Positions 53,597-62,912 of a DNA stretch of 64,000 bases are shown here, piece after piece. The notes under the pieces are model-generated. The model saw only the letters and a program-made list of their open reading frames with translations, searched no databases and was not told the origin of the DNA. Numbering within the stretch: position 1 is the stretch's first letter; each line of letters starts with the position of its first letter. Location of the stretch: positions 1 to 64,000 of the forward strand of contig NZ_PVBQ01000001.1 in the NCBI RefSeq assembly GCF_002980525.1. Direction: 5' to 3'. The position numbers and the translations under genes were made by a program. The DNA comes from Sphingobacterium haloxyli. Lineage in GTDB: Bacteria > Bacteroidota > Bacteroidia > Sphingobacteriales > Sphingobacteriaceae.

Positions 53597-54505
53597 CTAT
53601 TTTAAAGGAATAAAATCAAATAACAAAACCAACTGCGTCAACGGTAAATAAATGAATGACGTAAACATCACTTTTCTTGCCGTAGCATCGGTCATCTCTT
53701 TTATGTGCTTAAAACCATAGTAAGCAAACAACAACCCGCCAAACAGCGATATAACTGTAAATGCCCAACCACCGAAACCATAATATAAAGGCAGTATGCC
53801 TACCGGAATCATCAAAACCGCTGAGATAAAAATCATCCAAGCTGAAATTGTGTCTTTCTTTGTCGTCGGTAATAGCCTAAACCCCGCGCGTTTGTAATCT
53901 TCGTCTGCAACCCAAGCTATCGCCCAAAAATGCGGAAACTGCCAAAAAAATTGAATTAAAAACAATACCCACGGTGTAATGACAATCGCCGCTTCACTAA
54001 CTGCCGCATATTCAAACCCAAACCCTGCTGATTTAAAGGCAGCGTAATAACCGATCAATGGTGGTAATGCCCCGGGAAACGCACCTACAAAAACAGCAAT
54101 AGGCGATTTCTGTTTTAATGGTGTATACACGAAGGCGTACAGAATAATAGCGAAAACCGATAACAGCCCCGCTAAGAAATTAAGTTCGACTAATAATAAG
54201 GTTCCAAAAATCCCCATAAACAAACTTAACACCAATGCCTGTCCTGTAGTCATTCTGCCCGCCGGTAATGGTCTATCTTCGGTCCGCTTCATCAACTTAT
54301 CAAGATCCCGCTCAATAATTTCATTAAAACCATTCGCTGAACCTGTAATTAAAAATCCGCCGATTGTTAAGATCAACCAATTTATCCAGATAATATCGCC
54401 CTGTTGCTTAGCTCCAATTAAAAATGCAATAGAAGCTGAAAACACGACCGTAAGCGTCAGCCTAAGTTTAACTAATTTATTGAAATCGGAGATGAATTGC
54501 TTCAT
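53597..54505 (-). CDS. ctaB: protoheme IX farnesyltransferase (heme O synthase)
   Basis: A UbiA-type prenyltransferase of 302 residues that converts heme B to heme O. The ATG at 54505 (MKQFISDFNKLVKLRLTLTV) fits the family; the longer frame from 54556 adds an unrelated leader. The polyprenyl-diphosphate motif is NGFNEIIERDLDKLMKRTEDRPLP, with about eight helices. It supplies the substrate for the adjacent heme A synthase. Confidence 0.95.
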   Translation of the reverse strand: MKQFISDFNKLVKLRLTLTVVFSASIAFLIGAKQQGDIIWINWLILTIGGFLITGSANGFNEIIERDLDKLMKRTEDRPLPAGRMTTGQALVLSLFMGIFGTLLLVELNFLAGLLSVFAIILYAFVYTPLKQKSPIAVFVGAFPGALPPLIGYYAAFKSAGFGFEYAAVSEAAIVITPWVLFLIQFFWQFPHFWAIAWVADEDYKRAGFRLLPTTKKDTISAWMIFISAVLMIPVGILPLYYGFGGWAFTVISLFGGLLFAYYGFKHIKEMTDATARKVMFTSFIYLPLTQLVLLFDFIPLK

Positions 54506-54577
54506 GAAAATTTTATCCTCGTCTAAAAAATGAACAAATATGCATTTAGACCACAAATGTCTGCAACTTCGCCCATA

Positions 54578-55624
54578 CTATCGTTTTAATTTTGTCATTA
54601 AAAGCATCAAATAATACAAGGCGCCAAAAAACAAGCTAGCAATAACCAAATGTGTTGTTTGTGCTATCGCAGGCACATTAAAACGAGCTAAAACAATCCC
54701 GGATATCATCTGAATTCCAACCAAGATCAGTACAATCCAAGCGTACTTACTTTGTAATGTCAATGAACTAAATTTATTTTTTACCAGAAAGAACAGCACT
54801 ATGGTCGTTCCCAATGATATATAGGCCAGTGTACGATGTAAATCGTAAGACGCCCCTAATCGGGATATCCATTCGTGACGAGGAACACCCTGATCATTTA
54901 AATGGTCAATTGCTTCTCTAACCCCGGTTCCATACACTACTTGCACCACCGTCGATACCAACAGGAATATCGCTATCCCTTTCAACAAATCAAAGCGATG
55001 GTTAATCAAGATGCTTGTATTCCGCATCGTTGTAGCTAGATAAAATGTATATATACTAATTGCTACAATAACCAGTGCCAAAAGCATGTGTACGGTAATA
55101 ATCCAAGGCATCAAGTTCGTAGAAACCACGATGGACCCCAACCAAGCTTGGATAATTACCACAAAAACATTCAGAACGCTCCACCATACAATAGATGGCT
55201 TACTTTTAGAGTAGGTAAACGAGAACACCGCAGAAAATAACAAGCAAAAGCCAACAACGACACCAACCAGTCGGTTAATATACTCTGTCCAGGTTTTTGC
55301 CGCATTAAACTCCTCGTGCTGCAGGATAGTCTCATCGTGGCGTATCTTATCAGCCATATCCGGATAACCGAAGAACGCGACTATTCTCGCAAAACGTTGA
55401 TTTTTTTTTGCTCGCCCTTCAATATATTGTTTCTCGTACCCTTCTGGTAGCTGCGAAACGTGTGTAGGAGGAATTATCCGATTAAAACATTTCGGCCAAT
55501 CCGGACATCCCATCCCAGATCCTGTGCTCCTAACGATTCCCCCTGCTGTAATAACAAGGAACAAAACAAGAATTGTAATTCTATTTGCCCTAATGAACCG
55601 TTTCTCTGTAGCAGGATACATCAC
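54578..55624 (-). CDS. ctaA: heme A synthase (COX15/CtaA)
   Basis: A 348-residue, eight-helix enzyme that oxidises the heme O methyl group to a formyl group. GIVRSTGSGMGCPDWPKCF (extracellular Cys loop), WTEYINRLVGVVVGF, TVHMLLALVIV, LHRTLAYISL and TTHLVIASLFFGALYYLMLL supply the conserved His residues. It lies between the subunit I gene and ctaB. Confidence 0.95.
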   Translation of the reverse strand: MMYPATEKRFIRANRITILVLFLVITAGGIVRSTGSGMGCPDWPKCFNRIIPPTHVSQLPEGYEKQYIEGRAKKNQRFARIVAFFGYPDMADKIRHDETILQHEEFNAAKTWTEYINRLVGVVVGFCLLFSAVFSFTYSKSKPSIVWWSVLNVFVVIIQAWLGSIVVSTNLMPWIITVHMLLALVIVAISIYTFYLATTMRNTSILINHRFDLLKGIAIFLLVSTVVQVVYGTGVREAIDHLNDQGVPRHEWISRLGASYDLHRTLAYISLGTTIVLFFLVKNKFSSLTLQSKYAWIVLILVGIQMISGIVLARFNVPAIAQTTHLVIASLFFGALYYLMLLMTKLKR

Positions 55625-55653
55625 ACACCTCTTCTCTCTTTTTATAAGGCCTT

Positions 55654-57531
55654 CTATCCTTCTTTAACCTCTCTATTATTTGCTTTGTTCCACTCTTCCT
55701 GAATACGAATAGCCTCTTCATTTCCCTCAAAATCATGCGGCAAATTTGAGCTCATTGTTTCAGAAAACGGAACAGTCTGCGGGATGAAATCCGTATCATG
55801 CCCTGGCTTACTATAATCGTAAGGCCAACGATAAACAGTAGGAATTTCGCCCGGCCAGTTTCCATGAATATGCTCTACCGGCGTAGTCCATTCCAACGTA
55901 TTAGAATTCCAAGGGTTTTGTGTTGCTTTCTTGCCTTTCCAAATCGAAGCAAAAAAGTTCCACAAGAAAGCCACCTGCGCTAAACCAGCTACAATAGCAG
56001 CCCAAGTAATCAACAAGTTCACGGAAATCCATTTATCCATAAAAGGGAATGCTGTAAAGGTATAGTACCGACGAGGTACGCCATCTATTCCCATAAAGTG
56101 CATTGGAAAGAACACTAGGTAAGCTCCAATAAATGTAAGCCAGAAATGAAGATAGCCCAATTTCGTATCCATCATACGTCCAAACATTTTTGGATACCAA
56201 TGATAGACACCCGCTAACATACCGAAAATAGACGCTGATCCCATTACCAAGTGGAAGTGAGCCACCACAAAATAGGTATCATGTAAGTTAATATCTAATG
56301 CAGCGTTACCCAAATATAGACCTGTCAGACCACCCGATACAAAGAATGAAACCATTCCAATAGCGAACATCATTGCTGGGGTAAAGCGTATATTACCGCG
56401 CCATAATGTGGCAATATAATTAAAGGCCTTCACGGCAGACGGCACCGCTATAATCAACGTCGTAATCATAAATACGCCTCCTAAGAAAGGATTCATACCG
56501 GTTACAAACATATGGTGTCCCCAAACGATAAACGACAAAACTGTAATACCAACCAAAGAGTACACCATCGCATGGTATCCAAAGATTGGTTTTCGAGAAT
56601 TTGTAGAGATAATTTCGGAAGTCAGACCCAATGCGGGCATCACTACGATGTATACCTCTGGGTGGCCTAAGAACCAGAATAAGTGCTGGAATAAAATCGG
56701 CGACCCGCCTTCATTTGGTAAAATCTCACCTTGAACCACTAAGTCCGACAGATAGAAAGATGTACCCACTGAACGGTCAAAGAATAAAAGAACAACCGCT
56801 GACACCAATACAGGGAAAGACAACAAACCAACAATAGCTGTCAGGAAAAAAGCCCAAATTGTTAATGGCATTTTCCAAAGATCCATCCCTTTTGTACGCA
56901 TATTCAATACGGTACTAATATAGTTTACACCACCCAATACCTGAGAAGCGATAAACAAGGTCATACTAACTAGCCACAACGTCATCCCCAAACCAGAGCC
57001 AGGAATGGACGTCGGCACCGATGATAATGGCGGATAAATGGTCCATCCGGCAGAAGCAGGTCCACTTTCAACAAAGAAAGAGGCTACCATAATAACACAT
57101 GCCGTAAAGAAGAACCAATAAGATAACATATTCATTAACGGCGACGCCATATCGCGTGCGCCCAATTGATATGGAATCAATAGGTTACTGAATGTACCTG
57201 ACAAACCAGCTGTCAGTACAAAGAATACCATCATGGTACCGTGAATGGTTACCAATGATAGGAAAAATTCAGGTTTCATCCGTCCGCCTTCGGCCCATTT
57301 GCCCAAAAAGACTTCTAAAATTGGAAAATCTGTATCCGGCCAAGCTAATTGGATACGGAATAAGATAGAAAGCACCATAGCGAAGACTGCCATCACAATA
57401 CCTGTGATCAAAAATTGTTTCGCAATCATCTTGTGATCCTGACTGAAGATATACTTCGTTAAGAAGGTCTCCTGATGATGATCATGTGCGTCATGATGCG
57501 CTGCGCCGTGCGATATAACTGTACTTGACAT
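55654..57531 (-). CDS. ctaD: cytochrome c oxidase subunit I (aa3 type)
   Basis: A 625-residue heme-copper oxidase core subunit with 12 or more helices. Ligand motifs include FLGHPEVYIVVMPALG (CuB His, cross-linked Tyr and the channel Glu of A-type oxidases), WGHHMFVTGM (two CuB His) and DTYFVVAHFHLVMG (heme His pair). The N-terminus is His-rich (HGAAHHDAHDHHQ). Together with the heme A genes this defines an A-family aa3 oxidase. Confidence 0.95.
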   Translation of the reverse strand: MSSTVISHGAAHHDAHDHHQETFLTKYIFSQDHKMIAKQFLITGIVMAVFAMVLSILFRIQLAWPDTDFPILEVFLGKWAEGGRMKPEFFLSLVTIHGTMMVFFVLTAGLSGTFSNLLIPYQLGARDMASPLMNMLSYWFFFTACVIMVASFFVESGPASAGWTIYPPLSSVPTSIPGSGLGMTLWLVSMTLFIASQVLGGVNYISTVLNMRTKGMDLWKMPLTIWAFFLTAIVGLLSFPVLVSAVVLLFFDRSVGTSFYLSDLVVQGEILPNEGGSPILFQHLFWFLGHPEVYIVVMPALGLTSEIISTNSRKPIFGYHAMVYSLVGITVLSFIVWGHHMFVTGMNPFLGGVFMITTLIIAVPSAVKAFNYIATLWRGNIRFTPAMMFAIGMVSFFVSGGLTGLYLGNAALDINLHDTYFVVAHFHLVMGSASIFGMLAGVYHWYPKMFGRMMDTKLGYLHFWLTFIGAYLVFFPMHFMGIDGVPRRYYTFTAFPFMDKWISVNLLITWAAIVAGLAQVAFLWNFFASIWKGKKATQNPWNSNTLEWTTPVEHIHGNWPGEIPTVYRWPYDYSKPGHDTDFIPQTVPFSETMSSNLPHDFEGNEEAIRIQEEWNKANNREVKEG

Positions 57532-57587
57532 ATTCGTTTAAAATTTCTCTATTTATTTTTTCTTCAATGGCCGAAGAGCGCTCAATA

Positions 57588-58934
57588 TTAATTTAATGAA
57601 GCTGTAGTGAGTTCTTTCGAATCTTCAGCATTTGCCGTAGCAAATTCCTTCTGCAAATCTTCCGTAAAATACTTGTTCTGCGTACTCAACCATTCTTTAT
57701 ATTCTTCCTCGGTAACTACTATAACTTTCTTCTGCATGTTGTAGTGACCTGATCCACATATCTTATTACAAAGCATAATAAAATCATACTTCGGATCGTC
57801 CATTTTTTCACGCATATCTTCCGTAGTCATCGTTGGAGTAAACTGGAAGTAGTTGGTCATGCCCGGAACGGCATTTATTTGCACGCGGAAATCAGGAATA
57901 TAAAACGAGTGAATAATATCTTTCGAAATAATATGGAAACGTACTGATTTATTTACAGGGATGACAATGTCCGATGCTTGGATATCATCCCAAGCATGCT
58001 TATCATTGAAATCGATACCGTACGAGTTCATAGGCGTAGTCAACTTATAGTTACGCTTGCCTATTACACCATCAGCACCAGGATAACGAACTTGCCATTG
58101 AAATTGTTCCCCTAAAACCTCCACCTGAATTGCAGATTTCTGTAATTCTTCAGGAACGTTGGTAATCGATCTCCAAGTAAAGAAACCGAACAATACCAAG
58201 ACCGTCAACACAATAGCGGGTACAATTGTCCAAATCTTTTCTATTGTATCATTATGTGGATAATAATAGGCTTTCGTGCCCTTGCGCATACGATAGATAT
58301 ACGGAAACGTCAATAACAAGATGTGTACCAATACTAGTACAATAGTGATGATCACCGTGGTTATGATAAACATCGTATCTATACGCTCACCATGCTCTGT
58401 AACAGCCGAACGCCATGCCCAGTCGCCCCAAACCGCATATCCATAGTATACAAACCCTAGAAAAGCTACTAGGAATATAACCATCAGGACTGCTTGAAAA
58501 GTATTATTCGCAAACGGATTATATCTTCCATTCATTTTACGGGTAAGCTCGTAAATGGATAATACCTTACCAACAACTGCCACAACCGTACACAGAATTA
58601 AGAATAAAAGAATGTAGTACGTCATATTTTTATAAACCTGTGGGTCTATCTGAGGTCCTTCATCAACTGCCATCGCCGAAGACGATGATGATTTCGATGT
58701 TGCTGTCGCGGCCGTAGCCTCTCCTCCTTCTGCCGTACCTGTTGTGTCTGCTGTCGTCGCTGTCGCGGCTGTATCAGCCTGTCCCTCTTCAACTGTATCA
58801 CTAGCTGCTGAGACAGCAGTATCCTGGGCTAATGAATCTTGCTGAAATGCAAAACTTGGTGTAGAGAACAACAATCCTACAGCTAGTAAGCATCCCAACA
58901 CGGCTCTGAATCTGTTATTAATTTTAAATTTCAT
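57588..58934 (-). CDS. ctaC: cytochrome c oxidase subunit II with Ala/Thr-rich N-terminal segment
   Basis: A 448-residue subunit carrying the CuA centre. A signal peptide (to about FAFQQ, residue 31) is followed by an unusual low-complexity Ala/Thr/Ser/Glu stretch (about 35-92), an extra helix (about 105-127), the two standard subunit II helices (about 145-165 and 190-212), and the cupredoxin domain. The CuA ligands Cys389, Cys393, His397 and Met400 are in MLCNKICGSGHYNMQ. No cytochrome c domain is fused, so electrons probably come directly from alternative complex III or from a separate cytochrome c. Confidence 0.9.
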   Translation of the reverse strand: MKFKINNRFRAVLGCLLAVGLLFSTPSFAFQQDSLAQDTAVSAASDTVEEGQADTAATATTADTTGTAEGGEATAATATSKSSSSSAMAVDEGPQIDPQVYKNMTYYILLFLILCTVVAVVGKVLSIYELTRKMNGRYNPFANNTFQAVLMVIFLVAFLGFVYYGYAVWGDWAWRSAVTEHGERIDTMFIITTVIITIVLVLVHILLLTFPYIYRMRKGTKAYYYPHNDTIEKIWTIVPAIVLTVLVLFGFFTWRSITNVPEELQKSAIQVEVLGEQFQWQVRYPGADGVIGKRNYKLTTPMNSYGIDFNDKHAWDDIQASDIVIPVNKSVRFHIISKDIIHSFYIPDFRVQINAVPGMTNYFQFTPTMTTEDMREKMDDPKYDFIMLCNKICGSGHYNMQKKVIVVTEEEYKEWLSTQNKYFTEDLQKEFATANAEDSKELTTASLN

Positions 58935-58979
58935 TTCTTATTAAAACGTTTAAACGTATTATTATGCAATGATTAGAAA

Positions 58980-60215
58980 CTATATCTGATGATGTAAACT
59001 TTCTTCCAAGAATGGATGATTCTTTGGCGCTAACGCATGTTTACTTAATTTGCTCATTACGAGAAATGTAAACAGGCCAACAAAACCGATAGCAGTTCCG
59101 ATCTCAATAAACCCAAATCCACGATGATTCTCGACGGTTCCTGGCATAATCATAATATAATAATCTAACCAGTGTCCGCACAACAACAAGATGGCTACAA
59201 ATAACATCATCCCCTCCTTGCGCTTCACATCACGATCCATCAAAAGCAACAACGGCGCTAGAAAGTTAATAATAACATTCAACCAGAACCAAGGCTTGTA
59301 CTCCGGTTCCCATCTCTTGTAAAAATATACGGTCTCCTCTGGAATGTTAGAATACCATATCAGCATAAACTGAGCAAACCAAACATATGTCCAAAAAATG
59401 GAGAAACCAAATAACAACTTACCTAAATCATGCAAATGGTTTTCATTTACCCACGCTAGGTAACCAGCCTTTCTTACCAATACTAAAATAATAATAATCG
59501 CAGCCAATCCACTGACCCACATGGCAGCGAAGTTATACCAGCCAAACATGGTAGAGAACCAGTGTGCTTCTAAGGACATTACCGTATCGAAAGACCAGAT
59601 AGGCGTTGTAAAACCAAATATAACTAAGAAAAGTGCGGACAATTTAAAGCTTTTCTTATACGAGTTCAATCCCCCCTCTAAATCCTCTTTGTAAGACAAC
59701 TTAGCCAAAATAAAAGCGAAGATACTATATGAGCCCATGAACAGAATCTGACGGATCAGAAATCCAGGGACATTCAAAAACGCTTGTTTACCAGCTACCA
59801 ATGCGTCATAGTTTGGACTATTTTCATCCATTAATCCATCAGCATGCCAATGGTGATATAAATTATGTGTAAACAATCCTAAACCAACAATAACAAGCAA
59901 GATAATTGCTGCTATTGGCAGTACGCTAGCCATTGCCTGCGGAATACGGATCAAACCAGCTGACCAACCCGATTGCGTAACAAATTGCAACGCTAAGAAA
60001 AATGCCCCCGCAGCACATACACAAGTGAAATAATAACCCATCAATAATAGGTTAGCGTATGTACGTTCAACCATAATATGGTCACTTGATAGAAGGCCGA
60101 AAGCAACGGCTACAACCCCTACAGCAATTCCAACCAAGCTGAGTATCTTAGCGATACCAGCGAATTGAAATCTTTCGCCGAAATTATAATCGTGATGATG
60201 ATTGTGAGTTCCCAT
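58980..60215 (-). CDS. actF: alternative complex III subunit ActF
   Basis: A 411-residue membrane subunit with about ten helices. His-rich start (THNHHHDYNFGERF), then an NrfD-like helical core; YSNIPEETVYFYKRWEP and IIMPGTVENHRGFGFIEIG are typical of the quinol:cytochrome c oxidoreductase membrane subunit. It lies 19 nt after actE and 45 nt before ctaC. Confidence 0.9.
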   Translation of the reverse strand: MGTHNHHHDYNFGERFQFAGIAKILSLVGIAVGVVAVAFGLLSSDHIMVERTYANLLLMGYYFTCVCAAGAFFLALQFVTQSGWSAGLIRIPQAMASVLPIAAIILLVIVGLGLFTHNLYHHWHADGLMDENSPNYDALVAGKQAFLNVPGFLIRQILFMGSYSIFAFILAKLSYKEDLEGGLNSYKKSFKLSALFLVIFGFTTPIWSFDTVMSLEAHWFSTMFGWYNFAAMWVSGLAAIIIILVLVRKAGYLAWVNENHLHDLGKLLFGFSIFWTYVWFAQFMLIWYSNIPEETVYFYKRWEPEYKPWFWLNVIINFLAPLLLLMDRDVKRKEGMMLFVAILLLCGHWLDYYIMIMPGTVENHRGFGFIEIGTAIGFVGLFTFLVMSKLSKHALAPKNHPFLEESLHHQI

Positions 60216-60234
60216 TTACTATATTGATGTTAGA

Positions 60235-60864
60235 TTATTTTTTTTGTAATTCCTGTACGTACATGACAACCTGCCAACGTTCCTCCGGCGACAGCTGTGA
60301 AGCATGAGACCCCATGGAGTTATGACCATAATAAATCGTATGGTATATTTTACCAGCTGTCAATTCACTCATCGCCCCACCGCGTGAAGAATTCGCGCCG
60401 TCTGATTTCTGATAAGATGGTGGGGGAGGAAAGTTCTCCAACTGACGAGATCCACGCGAATCCTCTACCGAACGGTCTTGCGTTATCGGACCATCCCCTT
60501 TTCCGTCTTTACCATGACATACAGCACAATAGGTGTGATACAAGGCGTCTCCTTTGGCTAAGTTTGCCTCTGTAATTGCTAACGGATTAGACAATTCTCT
60601 ACCTGCACGCTCATATTCTTCTATCGAATTATCAAACTCAAACCGCTCAAAACCTATTGGAGTTGTATTCTCCGGCGGTAACTGTGCAGTAATTCCATTT
60701 TTAAAATTGTTATTAGGTTGATCCGGATTGTAAGCAATCGGATCATACATATTTCTGGAGAATTCCCATCCTGTACTACGCGTCTTTCCATCGCCACAGC
60801 TGGAAACTACCGCCGCCAAAGCAAATGCAGCGCATACAGATCCAAGAAAATTCTTCTTATTCAT
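60235..60864 (-). CDS. actE: alternative complex III cytochrome c subunit ActE
   Basis: A 209-residue lipoprotein monoheme cytochrome c. The ATG at 60864 gives a lipoprotein signal ending in VVSSC (Cys23); longer starts at 60885 or 60915 would overlap actD more and weaken the signal. The heme site is CAVCH in YHTYCAVCHGKDGKGDGP, and the probable axial Met is in NSMGSHASQLSPEERW. It hands electrons from the complex to the oxidase. Confidence 0.9.
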   Translation of the reverse strand: MNKKNFLGSVCAAFALAAVVSSCGDGKTRSTGWEFSRNMYDPIAYNPDQPNNNFKNGITAQLPPENTTPIGFERFEFDNSIEEYERAGRELSNPLAITEANLAKGDALYHTYCAVCHGKDGKGDGPITQDRSVEDSRGSRQLENFPPPPSYQKSDGANSSRGGAMSELTAGKIYHTIYYGHNSMGSHASQLSPEERWQVVMYVQELQKK

Positions 60865-61393
60865 AGCTAACATATTTTCTTTCATTGTATTTAACTTCAA
60901 CCGCACCAGCATCATTCAATAAAGACTCGATTAGCGCGTGGTCTGTGTTTTCATGAGCATCTATTGCAATAATAAAACGATCATCTGAAGCCCTCAAGTC
61001 CATCACCCGAGGCGAACGTCCAGGAAATAAGTGGTTACGGTAGAAGAAAGTTGCCACCATACCCAAGGCACAGAGCAAAATTGTTACCTCAAACGTTACC
61101 GGCACAAAGTTTGGCAATGGTAAGGATGGCTTCCCGCCGATATTCATCGGCCAATCATGCGCCATAGTATAATACAACAAACTGAATCCCAAACAGGTAC
61201 CCAAAGCGCCAAAACAAAACGCAGCGATAGGTAAACGAGATGGTTTTACGCCTAACTTGGCCTCAATTCCGTGAATAGGCATCGGCGTGAAACAATCATA
61301 TATGTTGATATTGTTTGCCTGTAACTTGTCGATACCGTGCATCATGTCATCGGGATCGGCAAAACTACCTAATATATATTTCGTATTGCTCAT
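60857..61393 (-). CDS. actD: alternative complex III subunit ActD (DUF3341)
   Basis: A 178-residue protein with two membrane helices (about 57-77 and 96-117). YILGSFADPDDMMHGIDKLQ and YDCFTPMPIHGIEAKLG match DUF3341. It overlaps the actE start by 8 nt and lies 6 nt after actC, so translation is coupled. Confidence 0.9.
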   Translation of the reverse strand: MSNTKYILGSFADPDDMMHGIDKLQANNINIYDCFTPMPIHGIEAKLGVKPSRLPIAAFCFGALGTCLGFSLLYYTMAHDWPMNIGGKPSLPLPNFVPVTFEVTILLCALGMVATFFYRNHLFPGRSPRVMDLRASDDRFIIAIDAHENTDHALIESLLNDAGAVEVKYNERKYVSYE

Positions 61394-61399
61394 TGCTTA

Positions 61400-62884
61400 T
61401 TATTTTCTAACGTCTAATGCCTTAATATCTTCCTCAGAAACTGAATCATATTTCTCTAAAGAATCTTGGAAGAACTTAACTTGTTCATCTGGAAACGCGC
61501 CCTCTTGTGCTAATTTGGTCTTTTGCTGTAAACTCGCTGACTTCAATAACAACTTAACCTCTGCAATAGCAATACCCGGTAAGAACCGCAAGAATAGCAA
61601 GAACAACGTGAAGAACAAACCGATCGAACCGACAAAGATACCTACATCAACCCATGTAGGATAGAACATTGCCCATGAAGAAGGCAGGTAATCACGGTGT
61701 AACGAGGTTACAATGATAACGAAACGCTCAAACCACATTCCAATGTTTACCACGATGGACAATACCCAAGAAATCGGAATACTTGTACGAATCTTTTTAA
61801 ACCAGAACAATTGCGGGGAGATTACGTTACAAGTCATCATGGCCCAGTATGCCCAAGCATAGGGACCCGCGATACGATTTGCAAAAGCATACATCTCATA
61901 TTCGGAGCCAGAATACCATGCGATAAACAACTCTGTTAAATAAGCGATACCCACGATAGAACCAGTTACCATAATGATTTTATTCATCGCTTCGATATGA
62001 AACATGGTAATATAGTTCTCAAAGTTCATCACCTTACGAAGAATCAGCAAGAGTGTCTGAACCATCGCAAAGCCAGAGAAAATCGCTCCCGCGACAAAAT
62101 ACGGCGGGAAAATAGTGGTATGCCATCCCGGAATCACGGAAGTAGCGAAGTCCATCGATACAATTGTGTGTACGGAAAGCACGAGTGGTGTAGAAATACC
62201 TGCCAAAATCAAAGAAACGATTTCAAAGCGCTGCCAAGTCTTAACCGAACCATTCCATCCGAATGATAGGACTTTATAAACTTTTTGTTTAAGACCTGTA
62301 GCACGGTCACGTACAGACGCAATATCGGGCAAAAGACCACAATACCAGAACACTAGCGACACCGTGAAATAAGTAGAGATCGCAAACGCATCCCATACCA
62401 ATGGCGAGTTAAAGTTTACCCACAGAGATCCAAACTGGTTTGGCAATGGGAAGATCCAGTATGCCAACCAGGGCCGTCCCATGTGTGCGACAACATAAGT
62501 AGCCGCACAAATAACGGCGAAAATGGTCATCGCCTCCGCGGAGCGGTTAATGGAGTTACGCCAGTTCTGACGGAAAAGTAACAATACGGCTGAAATCAAC
62601 GTTCCGGCGTGACCGATACCTACCCACCATACGAAGTCGGTGATATCCCATGCCCAACCTACCGTTTTATTCAGACCCCAAGCGCCGATACCCGTCCAAA
62701 AGGTGTAGCCGACACTCACTACCCACAACATTGCCCCTAGAGCGGCTACAATAAAACCGATCCACCAAGCTTTGTTAGGTTTATTTTCAACCGGAAGCAA
62801 GATATCATCTGTCACTTTAGCATAAGTGATATTCTTGCCGGTTACTAATGGTTCTCTTAATATTGATTCGTTATGCGATGACAT
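61400..62884 (-). CDS. actC: alternative complex III quinol-binding subunit ActC (NrfD type)
   Basis: A 494-residue polysulfide-reductase/NrfD-like membrane subunit with ten helices. TDFVWWVGIGHAGTLISAVLLLFRQNWR carries the His next to the quinol pocket; FATSVIPGWHTTIFPPYFVAGAIFSG and WFERFVIIVTSLHRDYLPSSW are typical. It oxidises menaquinol. It lies 28 nt after actB. Confidence 0.9.
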   Translation of the reverse strand: MSSHNESILREPLVTGKNITYAKVTDDILLPVENKPNKAWWIGFIVAALGAMLWVVSVGYTFWTGIGAWGLNKTVGWAWDITDFVWWVGIGHAGTLISAVLLLFRQNWRNSINRSAEAMTIFAVICAATYVVAHMGRPWLAYWIFPLPNQFGSLWVNFNSPLVWDAFAISTYFTVSLVFWYCGLLPDIASVRDRATGLKQKVYKVLSFGWNGSVKTWQRFEIVSLILAGISTPLVLSVHTIVSMDFATSVIPGWHTTIFPPYFVAGAIFSGFAMVQTLLLILRKVMNFENYITMFHIEAMNKIIMVTGSIVGIAYLTELFIAWYSGSEYEMYAFANRIAGPYAWAYWAMMTCNVISPQLFWFKKIRTSIPISWVLSIVVNIGMWFERFVIIVTSLHRDYLPSSWAMFYPTWVDVGIFVGSIGLFFTLFLLFLRFLPGIAIAEVKLLLKSASLQQKTKLAQEGAFPDEQVKFFQDSLEKYDSVSEEDIKALDVRK

Positions 62885-62912
62885 AGTTGTTTTATTTCAG
62901 ATTAGAATAAAA

